Source: Sphingomonas kyeonggiensis (lineage in GTDB: Bacteria > Pseudomonadota > Alphaproteobacteria > Sphingomonadales > Sphingomonadaceae). Taken from it: 64,000 bases of DNA. The notes beneath the pieces were generated by a model, which was not told the origin of the DNA, did no database searches, and saw nothing but the letters and a program-made list of their open reading frames with translations. How positions within the stretch are numbered: position 1 is the first letter of the stretch; each line of letters begins with the position of its first letter. The stretch is from positions 1,488,001 to 1,552,000 of the forward strand of contig NZ_JAUSTJ010000001.1 in the NCBI RefSeq assembly GCF_030812785.1, given 5' to 3'. This document shows, piece after piece, positions 51,187-60,035 of the stretch. The position numbers and the translations under genes are program-made.

Positions 51187-51225
51187 GGTGTGGCGCGGGT
51201 GGTGGTGCGTTCATTTCAGCCCTGA

Positions 51226-51423
51226 TGTGCCACTACCCATGTCCCGGCGCCGGACCAAGAGGCCGAGCTCGATCTCGGCAAGCCCACCACGTTCGGCGTC
51301 TCCTGTACTAGCGCCTATGGTACGCACGCGACCGGGCACGGCGGAGGTGTGTCGATCAACCTATGGTTCGAAAGCAAGCCATCTCCGGATCCGGTCGACA
51401 ACGCGTCCGACAGCGGTGGATAG
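51226..51423 (+). pseudogene. Possible remnant of an exported-protein gene
   Basis: An open frame without a convincing start reads DQEAELDLGKPTTFGVSCTS, then AYGTHATGHGGGVSINLWFE and SKPSPDPVDNASDSGG to a TAG at 51421. Composition is protein-like, and the end is glycine/acid-rich as in secreted proteins. It lies between czcA and the tRNA-Leu that hosts the integrated element, a place where truncated genes are common. No homologue is recognised. Confidence 0.3.
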
Positions 51424-51519
51424 GTCCGGATTTGCGCAGCGCAATAAAATGATCCCAAAATGTTTTCGGGGATGTTGACAGCGGATTGGGTCCCCCGTAG
51501 AGGCGCTCGCCTACCCCGT

Positions 51520-51606
51520 GCCCAGATGGCGGAATTGGTAGACGCACCAGCTTCAGGTGCTGGCGCTCGCAAGGGCGTGGAGGTTCGAGTCCTCTTCTGG
51601 GCACCA
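51520..51606 (+). tRNA. tRNA-Leu (CAG), insertion site of the integrated element
   Basis: 87 bases with the long variable arm of leucine tRNAs (GGCGCTCGCAAGGGCGT). Acceptor stem GCCCAGA/TCTGGGC, anticodon CAG in CTTCAGGTG, T-loop GGTTCGAGTCC, CCA encoded at 51604-51606. An integrase gene follows 165 bases downstream, so the 3' end is the likely attachment site. Confidence 0.97.
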
Positions 51607-51703
51607 TTTTCCCCGTCCGGTGACGTCCATGAGCGTCGCGTAAGCGGCTGGGGAAAAACGCTTTTTTCAAATATCTTTCCGACGAGATTTGGGCGGGTCC
51701 GCC

Positions 51704-51772
51704 GAGATACCACCAATTTTGGTGGTATAAATCGGCCGTGGATTCGCCCGTTTTCGGACGGAGATACCACCA
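51704..51772 (+). promoter_or_regulatory. Repeated GAGATACCACCA sites around the integrase start
   Basis: GAGATACCACCA occurs at 51704-51715 and again at 51761-51772, the second ending on the A of the integrase ATG. The first copy is half of a palindrome with perfect 10-bp arms (ATACCACCAA at 51707-51716, TTGGTGGTAT at 51719-51728). A further TTTTGGTGGT is at 53004-53013 in the end of the integrase gene. These could be arm-type integrase sites or an autoregulatory operator. Confidence 0.55.
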
Positions 51773-53037
51773 TGGCACTTACCGCACTTGCCATCAGAAA
51801 CGCCCAGCCCAAAGCGAAGCAATACAAGCTCGGCGACGGGCGTTCCCTCTTCCTCCTGGTGATGCCGAACGGCGCCAAATACTGGCGCTTCCGCTATCGC
51901 TTTCTCGACAAGCAGAAGGTTCTCGCGATCGGCGTATGGCCCGAGGTCAGCCTGGCCGATGCTCGCGCCAAGCGCGACTCCGCGCGCAGGATGATCGACG
52001 ACGGCGTCGATCCGATGGTCGAGAAGAAGCGCCGGAAGCTTCGCGCCCAGATTGACGCGAACGTCACCTTCAAGGGCGTCGCTGAGGAATGGTTCGTTAA
52101 GATCACGCGAGAAGAGCGCGCCGAGGTGACGCTCAGCAAGGTCCGCTGGCTGCTGGAGAAGGTCTATCCGTTTCTCGGCCACCTCCCGCTTCATGAGATA
52201 GAGGTGCAGGAGGTGCTCGCCGTCCTGCGCAAGATCGAGGCGACGGGCCATTACGAAAGCGCGCGCCGTATGCGCAGCGTGATCAGCCGCGTGTTTCGCT
52301 ATGGCATCGCCACCGGACGGGCGAAGGTTGATGTCGCGCGCGACCTGCGCGGGGCGATCATCGTTCCCAAGACCAAGCACTTCGCCGCGATCACCCGCCC
52401 CAAGGAAGTCGGGCAGCTTCTGCGCGACATCGACGATAGCGCGGGCAGCGCGATCACGAGGTTCGCCCTTCGCATGACGCCGCACGTCTTCGTGCGCCCT
52501 GGGGAGCTGCGCCGGGCCGAATGGAGCGAGTTCGACCTCGAGCGTGCGGTGTGGTCGATCCCGGCCGAGAAGATGAAGATGCGTTGGCCGCATCAGGTGC
52601 CGCTTTCGCGCCAGGTGCTCGACCTGCTCGACGAGATTCGGCCGCTGACCGGCCATAGCCCTTATGTGTTCCCGGCACTTCATACCTGGAAGCGCCCGAT
52701 GTCTGAGAATACCGTCACGTTCGCGTTGCGGCGTATGGGCTACAGCGGCGACCAGATGACTGCGCACGGCTTCCGCGCCATGGCGGCAACGCTGCTGAAC
52801 GAGATGGGACTATGGAACCCCGACGCGATCGAACGGCAGCTCGCCCACTTGGAGAATAACGGCGTGCGACGCGCCTATGCGCGAGGCCAGTACTGGGAGG
52901 AGCGCGTGCGCATGATGCAGCACTGGTCGGACTATCTCGACCAGCTTCGGGGCAGCGATGACGGCGGTACGTTTGCCGACGACAGCAAAGTGGTCACGGT
53001 CGATTTTGGTGGTCGATCGAGGCGATCATCGCGATGA
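51772..53037 (+). CDS. int: Tyrosine integrase, P4 type (DUF4102 N-terminal arm domain)
   Basis: 421 residues from the ATG at 51772 (MALTALAIRNAQPKAKQYKL). The N-terminal arm-binding DUF4102 module covers about 1-90 (YWRFRYRFLDKQKVLAIGVW), a core-binding SAM-like domain about 100-185, and the catalytic domain the rest. The expected catalytic residues are R242 (RPGELR), H332-x-x-R335 (HGFRAM), and Y369 in the block AYARGQYWEERVRMMQHW. It should integrate and excise the element at tRNA-Leu. A hairpin follows the stop. Confidence 0.95.
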   Translation: MALTALAIRNAQPKAKQYKLGDGRSLFLLVMPNGAKYWRFRYRFLDKQKVLAIGVWPEVSLADARAKRDSARRMIDDGVDPMVEKKRRKLRAQIDANVTFKGVAEEWFVKITREERAEVTLSKVRWLLEKVYPFLGHLPLHEIEVQEVLAVLRKIEATGHYESARRMRSVISRVFRYGIATGRAKVDVARDLRGAIIVPKTKHFAAITRPKEVGQLLRDIDDSAGSAITRFALRMTPHVFVRPGELRRAEWSEFDLERAVWSIPAEKMKMRWPHQVPLSRQVLDLLDEIRPLTGHSPYVFPALHTWKRPMSENTVTFALRRMGYSGDQMTAHGFRAMAATLLNEMGLWNPDAIERQLAHLENNGVRRAYARGQYWEERVRMMQHWSDYLDQLRGSDDGGTFADDSKVVTVDFGGRSRRSSR

Positions 53038-53049
53038 GCAAGCAGATTT

Positions 53050-53073
53050 CGCCGTCGGTGCGAGCCGACGGCG
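53050..53073 (+). terminator. Hairpin after the integrase gene
   Basis: CGCCGTCGG pairs with CCGACGGCG around TGCGAG, 13 bases after the stop codon. There is no T-run, so termination would be weak or factor-dependent. Confidence 0.5.
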
Positions 53074-53527
53074 GCTTCGCGCCCCAATCTCGGACGTTCG
53101 GCTTGACAGCCGACAAACCCGAAAGCCGTCTTTGTTTAGGCGATGGCTGAAAGGCCCGTGGCCTACTGCCGCCTAACCTGTTTGATGGCCCGTCTTTGCG
53201 GGCTGCGGTTTTCAGGTCAGCGCGCCTAAGTTACGCTACCGATCACATACGCACCAAATCATACAGGCTGAGTGAGTGCGCAGGCCGGTGTCGTGGCGAA
53301 CGCTAAAGGTCAGTCGACCCATTATCGGCGACCCGCTGCCGCGCCAATGCCAGCACAATCTCACGCAACTGCCGAGCCCGCGTCAGCTTCATGCATACTG
53401 GCTCGTATCTTCGCACTTCAGCTCGACCTCCACGGGGGAATCGCATTAATCTGCAGCAAGTTCGCCAAATCGACGGACCCTTGGTGCGGCACCGCCGGTT
53501 GAACCTCCGACAATCAGGAGCGGGCAC
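53074..53527. other. Gene-free stretch between integrase and catalase
   Basis: No convincing coding frame is present on either strand. It should hold the catalase promoter. A CGGCTTGACAGCCG dyad is at about 53098-53111 and GGCCCGTCTTTGCGGGCT at about 53188-53205. The region is slightly less GC-rich than the chromosome on the left. Confidence 0.6.
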
Positions 53528-55600
53528 ATGGCGACGAATACCAGGCAAAGCGGCGATGGCGGCGAGACACACCAGATCGCCGGTGACGGCACGGAGGTGC
53601 TCACCACCAATCAGGGCATTGCGGTTTCCGATAACCAGAACAGCCTGAGGGCGGGCCTGCGCGGCCCGACGCTACTGGAGGATTTCGTCCTTCGCGAGAA
53701 AATCTTCCACTTCGATCATGAACGTATTCCCGAACGCATCGTCCACGCCCGCGGCACCGGTGCGCATGGCTTTTTCGAAGCGACCGACGATATCTCGGAC
53801 CTGTCCAAGGCAGCGCTGTTCACCAAAGGCGAGAAGACCGAGGTCTTTGTGCGCTTCTCGACCGTCGCCGGTGGCGCGGGATCGGTCGATACGCCGCGTG
53901 ACGTCCGTGGCTTCGCGGTCAAATTCTACACGCGCGAAGGCAATTGGGACCTGGTTGGCAACAACATCCCGGTCTTCTTCATCCAGGACGCGATCAAGTT
54001 TCCCGACCTCATCCATTCGGTGAAGATGGAGGCGGACCGCGCCTATCCGCAGGCCGGCTCCGCGCACGACACCTTCTGGGACTTCGCGTCGTTGATACCC
54101 GAGACGACGCACATGCTGTTCTGGGCGATGTCCGACCGCACCTTGCCGCGCTCGCTCCGGATGATGGAGGGCTTCGGCATCCACACCTTCCTGCTGGTCA
54201 ATGCAGCCGGCAAGGCCAGTTTCGTCAAGTTCCACTGGAAGCCGAAGCTCGGGATCCAGTCGACGATCTGGGACGAGGCGCTCAAGCTTCAGGCCGCCGA
54301 CAACGACTATCACCGTCGTGACCTGTTCGAAGCTATCGACACGGGTGATTTTCCCGAATGGGAGCTCGGCATCCAGGTGTTCGATCAGGCATTCGCCGAT
54401 GCCCAGCCCTATGACGTACTGGACTCCACCAAGCTGATCCCCGAGGATGATATTCCCGTGCGGATCATCGGGCGGATGGTGCTCGATCGGAACGTCGATA
54501 ACTTCTTCGCCGAGACCGAACAGGTCGCCTTCTGCCCCGGCAACATCGTGCCCGGCATCGATTTCTCCAACGATCCGCTGCTGCAGGGGCGCCTGTTCAG
54601 CTATCTCGACACGCAGAAATCGCGGCTTGGCACCGCCAATTTCCACCAGATCCCGGTCAATGCGCCCCGCTGCCCGATGGCGAACTTCCAGCGCGATGGC
54701 ATGATGCAGATGGCGGTGCCCAAGGGGCGCGCCAACTACGAGCCCAACAGCCTTGCGGCGCATGGCGAGGAAGGCGGGCCGCGCGAATGTCCCGCCAGCG
54801 GTTTCGCCACCAGCACCGCGCCTACCGGCCGGGACGAGACAGGCGACAAGCTGCGCGTACGGAGCGAATTGTTCGCCGACCATTACAGCCAGGCACGGAT
54901 GTTCCTCGCCTCACAGACCGAAAGCGAGCAGGCGCATATCGCCTCGTCCTTCGTGTTCGAACTCTCCAAGGTCGGGTTGCTCGACCAAGTACCGGGCCGG
55001 ATGGTCGCCAATCTTCGCAATGTCGATGAAGCGTTCGCCAAACGGGTGGCTGACGGTCTCGGTATCCCGCTGCCGCCAAAGGCCACGGCCGCGCGCGAAC
55101 CGGTTGAGATCGCGCCGTCCGATGCGCTGTCGATCCAAAAGAACATGAAGGACACGCTCGAAGGCCGCGCGATCGGCGTGCTGATCGCAGACGGTACCGA
55201 CGCCGCCGACCTGAGCACGCTCATCGGCGCGATCGAGAAGGCCAAAGCCAAGGCCGTGATCGTCGCACCCAAGGTGGGCGGCGCGACCTTGTCCGACGGC
55301 AAAGTGCAGAAGGCCGACGGGCAACTCGCAGGGACGCCATCGCAGATCTTCGACGCGGTGGCGGTGGTGCTTTCGGAAGAAGGTTGCGCGGCACTGATGA
55401 ACGAAGGTGCGGCAGTCGAATGGGTGATGAACGCCTTCGGTCACCTGAAGGCCATCGGCGCCAGCGACGCGGCAAAGCCGCTGCTCGACAAGGCCGGTAT
55501 TGAGCCCGACGATGGCGTTACCGGCTTGGATGACGGGTTCGTGCCAGCCGCAGCAAAACGCTTCTACGCTCGCGAGCCGGGTCTCAGAACGCTCGCATAA
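53528..55600 (+). CDS. katE: Large-subunit monofunctional catalase (HPII/KatE type)
   Basis: 690 residues. The start ATG follows CAGGAGCGGG. The catalytic histidine is H73 in [13 protein letters not shown], the partner asparagine is in [12 protein letters not shown] (145/146), and the haem-ligand tyrosine is Y359 in [15 protein letters not shown]. The C-terminal 150 residues form the flavodoxin-like domain of clade-2 catalases ([36 protein letters not shown]), a little short of E. coli KatE (753). It breaks down hydrogen peroxide in the cytosol. It is on the integrated element, next to hemerythrin, and has a strong hairpin downstream. Confidence 0.97.
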   Translation: MATNTRQSGDGGETHQIAGDGTEVLTTNQGIAVSDNQNSLRAGLRGPTLLEDFVLREKIFHFDHERIPERIVHARGTGAHGFFEATDDISDLSKAALFTKGEKTEVFVRFSTVAGGAGSVDTPRDVRGFAVKFYTREGNWDLVGNNIPVFFIQDAIKFPDLIHSVKMEADRAYPQAGSAHDTFWDFASLIPETTHMLFWAMSDRTLPRSLRMMEGFGIHTFLLVNAAGKASFVKFHWKPKLGIQSTIWDEALKLQAADNDYHRRDLFEAIDTGDFPEWELGIQVFDQAFADAQPYDVLDSTKLIPEDDIPVRIIGRMVLDRNVDNFFAETEQVAFCPGNIVPGIDFSNDPLLQGRLFSYLDTQKSRLGTANFHQIPVNAPRCPMANFQRDGMMQMAVPKGRANYEPNSLAAHGEEGGPRECPASGFATSTAPTGRDETGDKLRVRSELFADHYSQARMFLASQTESEQAHIASSFVFELSKVGLLDQVPGRMVANLRNVDEAFAKRVADGLGIPLPPKATAAREPVEIAPSDALSIQKNMKDTLEGRAIGVLIADGTDAADLSTLIGAIEKAKAKAVIVAPKVGGATLSDGKVQKADGQLAGTPSQIFDAVAVVLSEEGCAALMNEGAAVEWVMNAFGHLKAIGASDAAKPLLDKAGIEPDDGVTGLDDGFVPAAAKRFYAREPGLRTLA

Positions 55601-55636
55601 CGAAGCGCCGACGCTGCGATCGAAGCAGGTGGAAAT

Positions 55637-55671
55637 GATACGGGCGGGCAAAGGGTTCGCCCGCCCGTATC
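55637..55671. terminator. Hairpin between katE and the hemerythrin gene
   Basis: A perfect 13-bp stem (GATACGGGCGGGC at 55637-55649 with GCCCGCCCGTATC at 55659-55671) sits between two convergent genes and could serve both. No clear T-run. Confidence 0.7.
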
Positions 55672-55695
55672 ACGAGGCGTCTTTGCAGTTTGCGA

Positions 55696-56205
55696 TCAGA
55701 CCGTGACGTCGGTCATCGTGGTAAGCTCCGGCTTCGGCAGCCCACTCGCCTTATAGGTGGCGAGCAACTCGGTCTTGCGGGCGAGCAGCTGTTCGCCCAG
55801 CGCGTCCATATCCAGCCCGGCCTTGCGCGCCTGGGCGAACATGCCTTCCATGCGCTGCTCTTCCTCGCCGACATGGTGCTCGATCTGCTCGGACAGCACC
55901 TTCACCTTGGCATCGTAGAAATCGTCACTCGGCGCGCCGGCTTCGATTTCGGCAATTAGCACCTTGGCGCCGTCATGCTCGACATAGGCTTCCTTGAGCA
56001 GGTCTTCCTCGATCTTGCCCTCGCAGGCCGGGTAGAAGATTTCCTCCTCGATCTTCGCATGGACGGTCAGCTCCATGCAGATCTGCATCGCGATCTTCTG
56101 CTTCTTGCCGTCGCCCGAAGCTCCTTCGTACTGCTCGAACAACGCTTCCACGGTACGGTGATCGGCCTTGAGAAGGGCGATTGCATCTTTCTTGGTGTCA
56201 GCCAT
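55696..56205 (-). CDS. Hemerythrin-domain protein
   Basis: 169 residues starting MADTKKDAIALLKADHRTVE, with GGAG at 56210-56213 as ribosome-binding site. Hemerythrin-type ligands are visible: H16 (KADHRTVEALF), H49 and E53 (TVHAKIEEEIFYP), H77 (YVEHDGAKVLI), H110/H111 and E114/E115 (IEHHVGEEEQRM). It binds a di-iron centre and may act in oxygen, NO or iron handling during stress. It converges with katE and has a candidate EcfG-type promoter 26 bases upstream. Confidence 0.93.
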   Translation of the reverse strand: MADTKKDAIALLKADHRTVEALFEQYEGASGDGKKQKIAMQICMELTVHAKIEEEIFYPACEGKIEEDLLKEAYVEHDGAKVLIAEIEAGAPSDDFYDAKVKVLSEQIEHHVGEEEQRMEGMFAQARKAGLDMDALGEQLLARKTELLATYKASGLPKPELTTMTDVTV

Positions 56206-56230
56206 GTTATTTCTCCTGAGACGAAGATCA

Positions 56231-56256
56231 AACAGGATGAAAAGAATATACGTTCC
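56231..56256 (-). promoter_or_regulatory. Candidate general-stress (EcfG-type) promoter for hemerythrin
   Basis: On the minus strand GGAAC (56256-56252) is followed after 17 bases by TGTT (56234-56231). The alphaproteobacterial EcfG consensus is GGAAC-N16/17-CGTT, so one base of the -10 differs. The distance of 25 bases to the hemerythrin ATG suits a short leader. Confidence 0.4.
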
Positions 56257-56364
56257 AAGAAATTTCCTGTTGCGAGTCGTTAGCATCTCATAGGGATCGC
56301 AATTATCTATTTGACTGATCTGGATCATTATTTTCAATTGCAGGCTTATCGACTAGCCACATTA

Positions 56365-57627
56365 CTAATCTGAACCAGCAGTTTTCCTACGCTGCCACCG
56401 GTCCATCAGCTGGAGTGACGGGGTCACCGTGATCCCGTGCAGCAGGATCGAGGCGAGCACCACCGCACCGACCGTCGCCCAAAGGCGGCGCGGATCGGGG
56501 AAATTCGCGTGGTTTAGGGCGAAGGCCAGATAGTAGATCGATCCCATGCCGCGGATGCCGAAGAAGGAAATCACCAGCTTCTCCCGCCAAGGCAATCTCG
56601 TCCCCGCCAGGCCGATCATGCCCGCCACGGGCCGCGCGACGAGCAGAACTCCGGCCACGAAAAGCAGCATCGGCCAATCGAACGGCGCGAGCAGCCCGCT
56701 ATAGGTCACGATGCCGCCGAACAGGACCAGCAACGACATCATCAGCAGCCGCTCCGCCTCTTCGGCAAAGCCATGGAGCCGCTCCTGATAGTCATGGTCC
56801 CGGCTCGCGTTGCGCAAGGCGAGTGCCGAGACGAAGACCGCCAGGAAGCCGTAACCGCCTAGCATCTCGACCACGCCATAGGCGAGGAAGGTGGCGGCCA
56901 GCGCGACGAAGCCGTCGCCAGTGCGGGAGATGTTGGCGCGGTTGGGAAGGTGGAAGGTAAGATAGCCCAGCCCCCGCCCGATCGCATAACCGGCGGCCAC
57001 GCCGAGCAAGGTCTTCCAGAGCAGGTCGCGTGCCAGCCAGGTGAGAGCATCTCCCGCACCGAAGCTCGCCGCGCTCAGCGCGATCGCCAGATAGACGAAC
57101 GGAAATGCCAGGCCGTCGTTGAGACCGGCTTCCGAAGTTAGAGCGAAGCGCGCTTCGTCCTCGCCGCCTTCCCCGGGACCATTCACCTGGACGTCGCTCG
57201 CCAGCACCGGGTCGGTGGGTGCCAGCACCGCGGCGATCAGGAGCGCGGCAGCAAGGCCGAGACCCAATATCCCCGAGGCGAGACCGGCAACGATCAGCAT
57301 GGTGATCGGCATGGCGATGCCCAGCAACCGCCAGGTCAGCGCCCAGCGGCGCAGGCCAATCAGCCGGTCGATCTTGAGACCCGCGCCCATCAGCGAAACG
57401 ATAACGACCAGCTCGCTCAGCCGCTGTACCGTCACCGGGAAGGCAAGCGGGTGGACTGCGAAAGGGCGCAGCGCCGGAAGTGCGAACAGTGCTGCGCCGG
57501 TGGCAACGCAAAGGATGGGAAGCGACAGCGGCATCTTGCGCAGCAGCATCGGCAACCACGCTGTCATCAGCACCAGCACACCGACCCCTGCGATCAACTG
57601 GATGTAGAGGTCGTGCGGTGGCTGCAT
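56365..57627 (-). CDS. Cation/proton antiporter (CPA1, NhaP-like)
   Basis: 420 residues with about 12 transmembrane helices. Ion-binding motifs of CPA1 exchangers are present: VLAPTDPVLASDVQVNG and the ND pair in LTSEAGLNDGLAFPFVYLAI; FFGIRGMGSIYYLAFALNHA near the C-terminus carries the conserved arginine. It should exchange Na+ or K+ for protons. The stop of the esterase gene upstream is 20 bases away, indicating co-transcription. Confidence 0.92.
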   Translation of the reverse strand: MQPPHDLYIQLIAGVGVLVLMTAWLPMLLRKMPLSLPILCVATGAALFALPALRPFAVHPLAFPVTVQRLSELVVIVSLMGAGLKIDRLIGLRRWALTWRLLGIAMPITMLIVAGLASGILGLGLAAALLIAAVLAPTDPVLASDVQVNGPGEGGEDEARFALTSEAGLNDGLAFPFVYLAIALSAASFGAGDALTWLARDLLWKTLLGVAAGYAIGRGLGYLTFHLPNRANISRTGDGFVALAATFLAYGVVEMLGGYGFLAVFVSALALRNASRDHDYQERLHGFAEEAERLLMMSLLVLFGGIVTYSGLLAPFDWPMLLFVAGVLLVARPVAGMIGLAGTRLPWREKLVISFFGIRGMGSIYYLAFALNHANFPDPRRLWATVGAVVLASILLHGITVTPSLQLMDRWQRRKTAGSD

Positions 57628-57647
57628 GGAAGCTCCTTCCGGCGCGA

Positions 57648-58739
57648 TCAGCGCATCAACCCGGCTGCCCTCAGCGCTTCCTCGATTATCCGCCCGACTC
57701 CCGTGCCGGTATCTGCCTTGTCGAGCTGCCTACCCTCTATCCTGGCGGTTTCCCGGACCCGAGAAGGCGCGCGTGCGGCCCCGGTCCCGATCAGCCCCCA
57801 GAAGCGCGCGATATGGCGCGTGGAGGATATGCCGGCTTCCAGCATATAAGGTCCCGGCACTCCGCAGGCGTCGGAGCCCGAGGTGCTGAGCGGCGTGCCA
57901 TGCCCGAGCCCGGCAATGCGATATTCCTCGATCACTTCGCGGCCTGCGGCGTCCCGCCAGAGGCGATGGGTATGGCCTTCGACGGCATCGGTTTCGCAGG
58001 GAGACTCTGCAACGCCGTGCAGCCGGCGCCACTGCTCGAGGATGAGCGCGGCATTTGCGGGGCTGACCGTCATGTCGCTGATGCCGTGCCATATCGAAAT
58101 ACTTGGCCATCGGCCGGCATGGGCGGACGCCGCCGTCACCAGCGCTCCCAGCGCGGCCCCGCTCGGACCGCCCTGCGCGCGCATGCGGTCCAGAGCCTGT
58201 GGGATCGACTCCGCGGTGCCATAGGGCAGACCGGCGATGATAGCGCCGCCGGCGAAGACCTCCGGATAGGTCGCCAGCATCACCGAGGTCATCGCACCGC
58301 CGGCGGAGAGGCCGGTCACGAAGACGCGAGCCGGATCAAGCCGGTGTGTGGCGATCATCGCCGCCACCATCTGGCGGATCGACAGCGCCTCGCCGGCGTC
58401 ACGCCGGGTGTGGTCCCGGCTGAACCAGTTGAAGCAAAGGTTCGCGTTATTGGCGCGCCGCTGCTCAGGGAAGAGCACCGCAAAACCCTGTTCGTCGGCC
58501 AGTTGGGACCAGCCCGAGCCGCGATCATATGCGGCGGCATCCTGGGTGCAGCCGTGCATCACGACGACGAGCGCTGCATTTTCTCCCAGGCTCGCCGGCA
58601 CATGGCAAAAGGCTCGCAGTGCGCCGGGGTTGGACCCGAAGTCGCGCAGTTCCGTGAGCCGGCTCGCACCCGTCGGGATGATATTCTGCCCGGCGCGCAA
58701 CGCATTGAGGTGCTTTATCGTGTCGTTCAGGGGTCGCAT
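57648..58739 (-). CDS. PHB-depolymerase-like esterase (LpqC family)
   Basis: Start ATG at 58739 (MRPLNDTIKHLNALRAGQNI) gives 363 residues without a signal peptide. The fold is alpha/beta hydrolase: VVVMHGCTQDAAAYDRGSGW (oxyanion), FVTGLSAGGAMTSVMLATYP with the G-x-S-x-G nucleophile, IWHGISDMTVSPAN for the acid, and YRIAGLGHGTPLSTSG for the histidine. Members are intracellular or exported esterases of the PHB depolymerase family (DUF/TIGR esterase type). Substrate unknown. It lies upstream of the antiporter gene in the same transcript. Confidence 0.9.
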   Translation of the reverse strand: MRPLNDTIKHLNALRAGQNIIPTGASRLTELRDFGSNPGALRAFCHVPASLGENAALVVVMHGCTQDAAAYDRGSGWSQLADEQGFAVLFPEQRRANNANLCFNWFSRDHTRRDAGEALSIRQMVAAMIATHRLDPARVFVTGLSAGGAMTSVMLATYPEVFAGGAIIAGLPYGTAESIPQALDRMRAQGGPSGAALGALVTAASAHAGRWPSISIWHGISDMTVSPANAALILEQWRRLHGVAESPCETDAVEGHTHRLWRDAAGREVIEEYRIAGLGHGTPLSTSGSDACGVPGPYMLEAGISSTRHIARFWGLIGTGAARAPSRVRETARIEGRQLDKADTGTGVGRIIEEALRAAGLMR

Positions 58740-59147
58740 TTGGCGTTCTCCTGGCCACGGCGGAAGCCCTGACAATGCAGCAACCGTCCCTGGCCAGGCC
58801 AATTGCTGCAGCGCACAATATCAGGCCGACTGTGGCCGGGCACAACCCATGCTGGCTGAGAAACTGCGATTTACCGGGGTCGGGGTGGCGTAACCGCCAT
58901 TGGCACCCCACATAACTTGTATCGCACCGCCTGCCATGAGCCTGGGTGCGACTGAGAGTTCATGCTCCCGCTCTGACGTGGAGCACCTCCATGCAGATTT
59001 TCCTGATAGTTGCGCCCAGCGCCGAGCACGCGCGACCAAGCGGCGCGCCTCCTTGCCCAAGCCCTGGCACCCCGACGCAAATGCGTCCGCGGCCTCGCTT
59101 GTCCATTCGCTTCACACGCATCTGAAACCGTCAGGAAGGAACTTTGC
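58740..59147. other. Gene-free stretch between divergent units
   Basis: No coding frame with a good start and composition is present. It separates the minus-strand esterase-antiporter pair from the plus-strand small-gene run and should hold both promoters. Nothing further is recognised. Confidence 0.5.
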
Positions 59148-59276
59148 ATGGCCAAGGGTCAACGCCGAAGCAACAAAGAGGCTCGAAAGCCCAAAAAGGT
59201 CGCGGCGCCGAAACTGGTGCCGGTCAGCGCAGCCTTGAAAGGCACACCGCTGGTGCAGCCTCTCAAGAAATCGTGA
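59148..59276 (+). CDS. Small basic protein (42 residues)
   Basis: Start ATG after AGGAAGGAAC. The product MAKGQRRSNKEARKPKKVAA, PKLVPVSAALKGTPLVQPLK is very basic in the first half. Short proteins opening MAKGQ-x-RSN-x-E-x-KKPK are widespread in proteobacteria, often in stress loci; the function is unknown, and binding to nucleic acid is only suggested by the charge. Confidence 0.8.
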   Translation: MAKGQRRSNKEARKPKKVAAPKLVPVSAALKGTPLVQPLKKS

Positions 59277-59316
59277 TGCCAGACAGCGTCGCCTCCTCAA
59301 GCGGAAAGACCGATCC

Positions 59317-59589
59317 ATGCAACCGACTGCCATTTTCTGCCGCGCGGAAGAGGCGCGCCAGCGCGCCCTGGCCGGCACAGCCAAGCTCGAGAACGTAAAG
59401 CGCATTGCGATTGTGGCAGCAGCCGCATGGGCAAAGGAAGGCGCTGCCGCCGAACATCGCGAGGCCCGCAAGCTGCGCTCTCAGGAAATCGCCCGGGCTG
59501 GGGTGATGAAGGACGAACCGGCGTTCATGGAAGATCGCAACTTGAGCGAAAATCCGGATCGCGCCCTCTATAATCGCGAATTTGCATAG
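59317..59589 (+). CDS. Small hypothetical protein, helical
   Basis: 90 residues: MQPTAIFCRAEEARQRALAG, TAKLENVKRIAIVAAAAWAK, EGAAAEHREARKLRSQEIAR. Likely an all-helical hairpin, similar in character to small proteobacterial proteins of about 70 residues with A-x-x-x-A-W patterns. It follows the 42-residue gene by 40 bases on the same strand. Function unknown. Confidence 0.65.
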   Translation: MQPTAIFCRAEEARQRALAGTAKLENVKRIAIVAAAAWAKEGAAAEHREARKLRSQEIARAGVMKDEPAFMEDRNLSENPDRALYNREFA

Positions 59590-59757
59590 GGATATATCTG
59601 GTGTAGCCATTGTAATGCCAACCAGATCGACCATCTTAGACTAGCTGTCGTCGCTTGCGACGGAAATTGATGCCTTCGGGCGGATCTTCCTTTTCTCGCT
59701 TCCTGGCTCGGATTGCATTTGCGGTCCGGCACTTCATTTTTGCGAAAGGAACAGATC

Positions 59758-59964
59758 ATGCCTGTCGGCACCGTTAAATTCTTCAATAGCAGCAAGGGCT
59801 ATGGCTTCATTTCTCCCGAGGACGGTGGAAATGACAGCTTCGTGCATATCAGCGCCGTCGAACGCGCCGGCATGACGACGCTCCAGCAAAGCCAGCGCCT
59901 CTCCTATGAGGTGGAATCGGATCAGCGCGGAAAGACGTCGGCAGTGAACCTGCAGGAAGTCTGA
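59758..59964 (+). CDS. cspA: Cold-shock protein (CspA family)
   Basis: 68 residues: MPVGTVKFFNSSKGYGFISP with RNP1 (KGYGFI), and GNDSFVHISAVERAG with RNP2 (SFVHIS). It is an OB-fold RNA chaperone. The ATG follows GAAAGGAAC. A 170-base upstream stretch may hold a regulatory leader; no cold-box consensus is obvious. Confidence 0.97.
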   Translation: MPVGTVKFFNSSKGYGFISPEDGGNDSFVHISAVERAGMTTLQQSQRLSYEVESDQRGKTSAVNLQEV

Positions 59965-60035
59965 TGCCGCAGTGCGGCAGCCCGGAATTCGGTCTGCCGC
60001 ACACTGCTCGCGCTAGCCAGCAAGGGTGAGCGTGT

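Noticed and set aside
53303..53572. An 89-codon minus-strand frame upstream of katE
   Set aside because: It overlaps the katE start and ribosome-binding site, is Arg-rich without motif, and has no ribosome-binding site.
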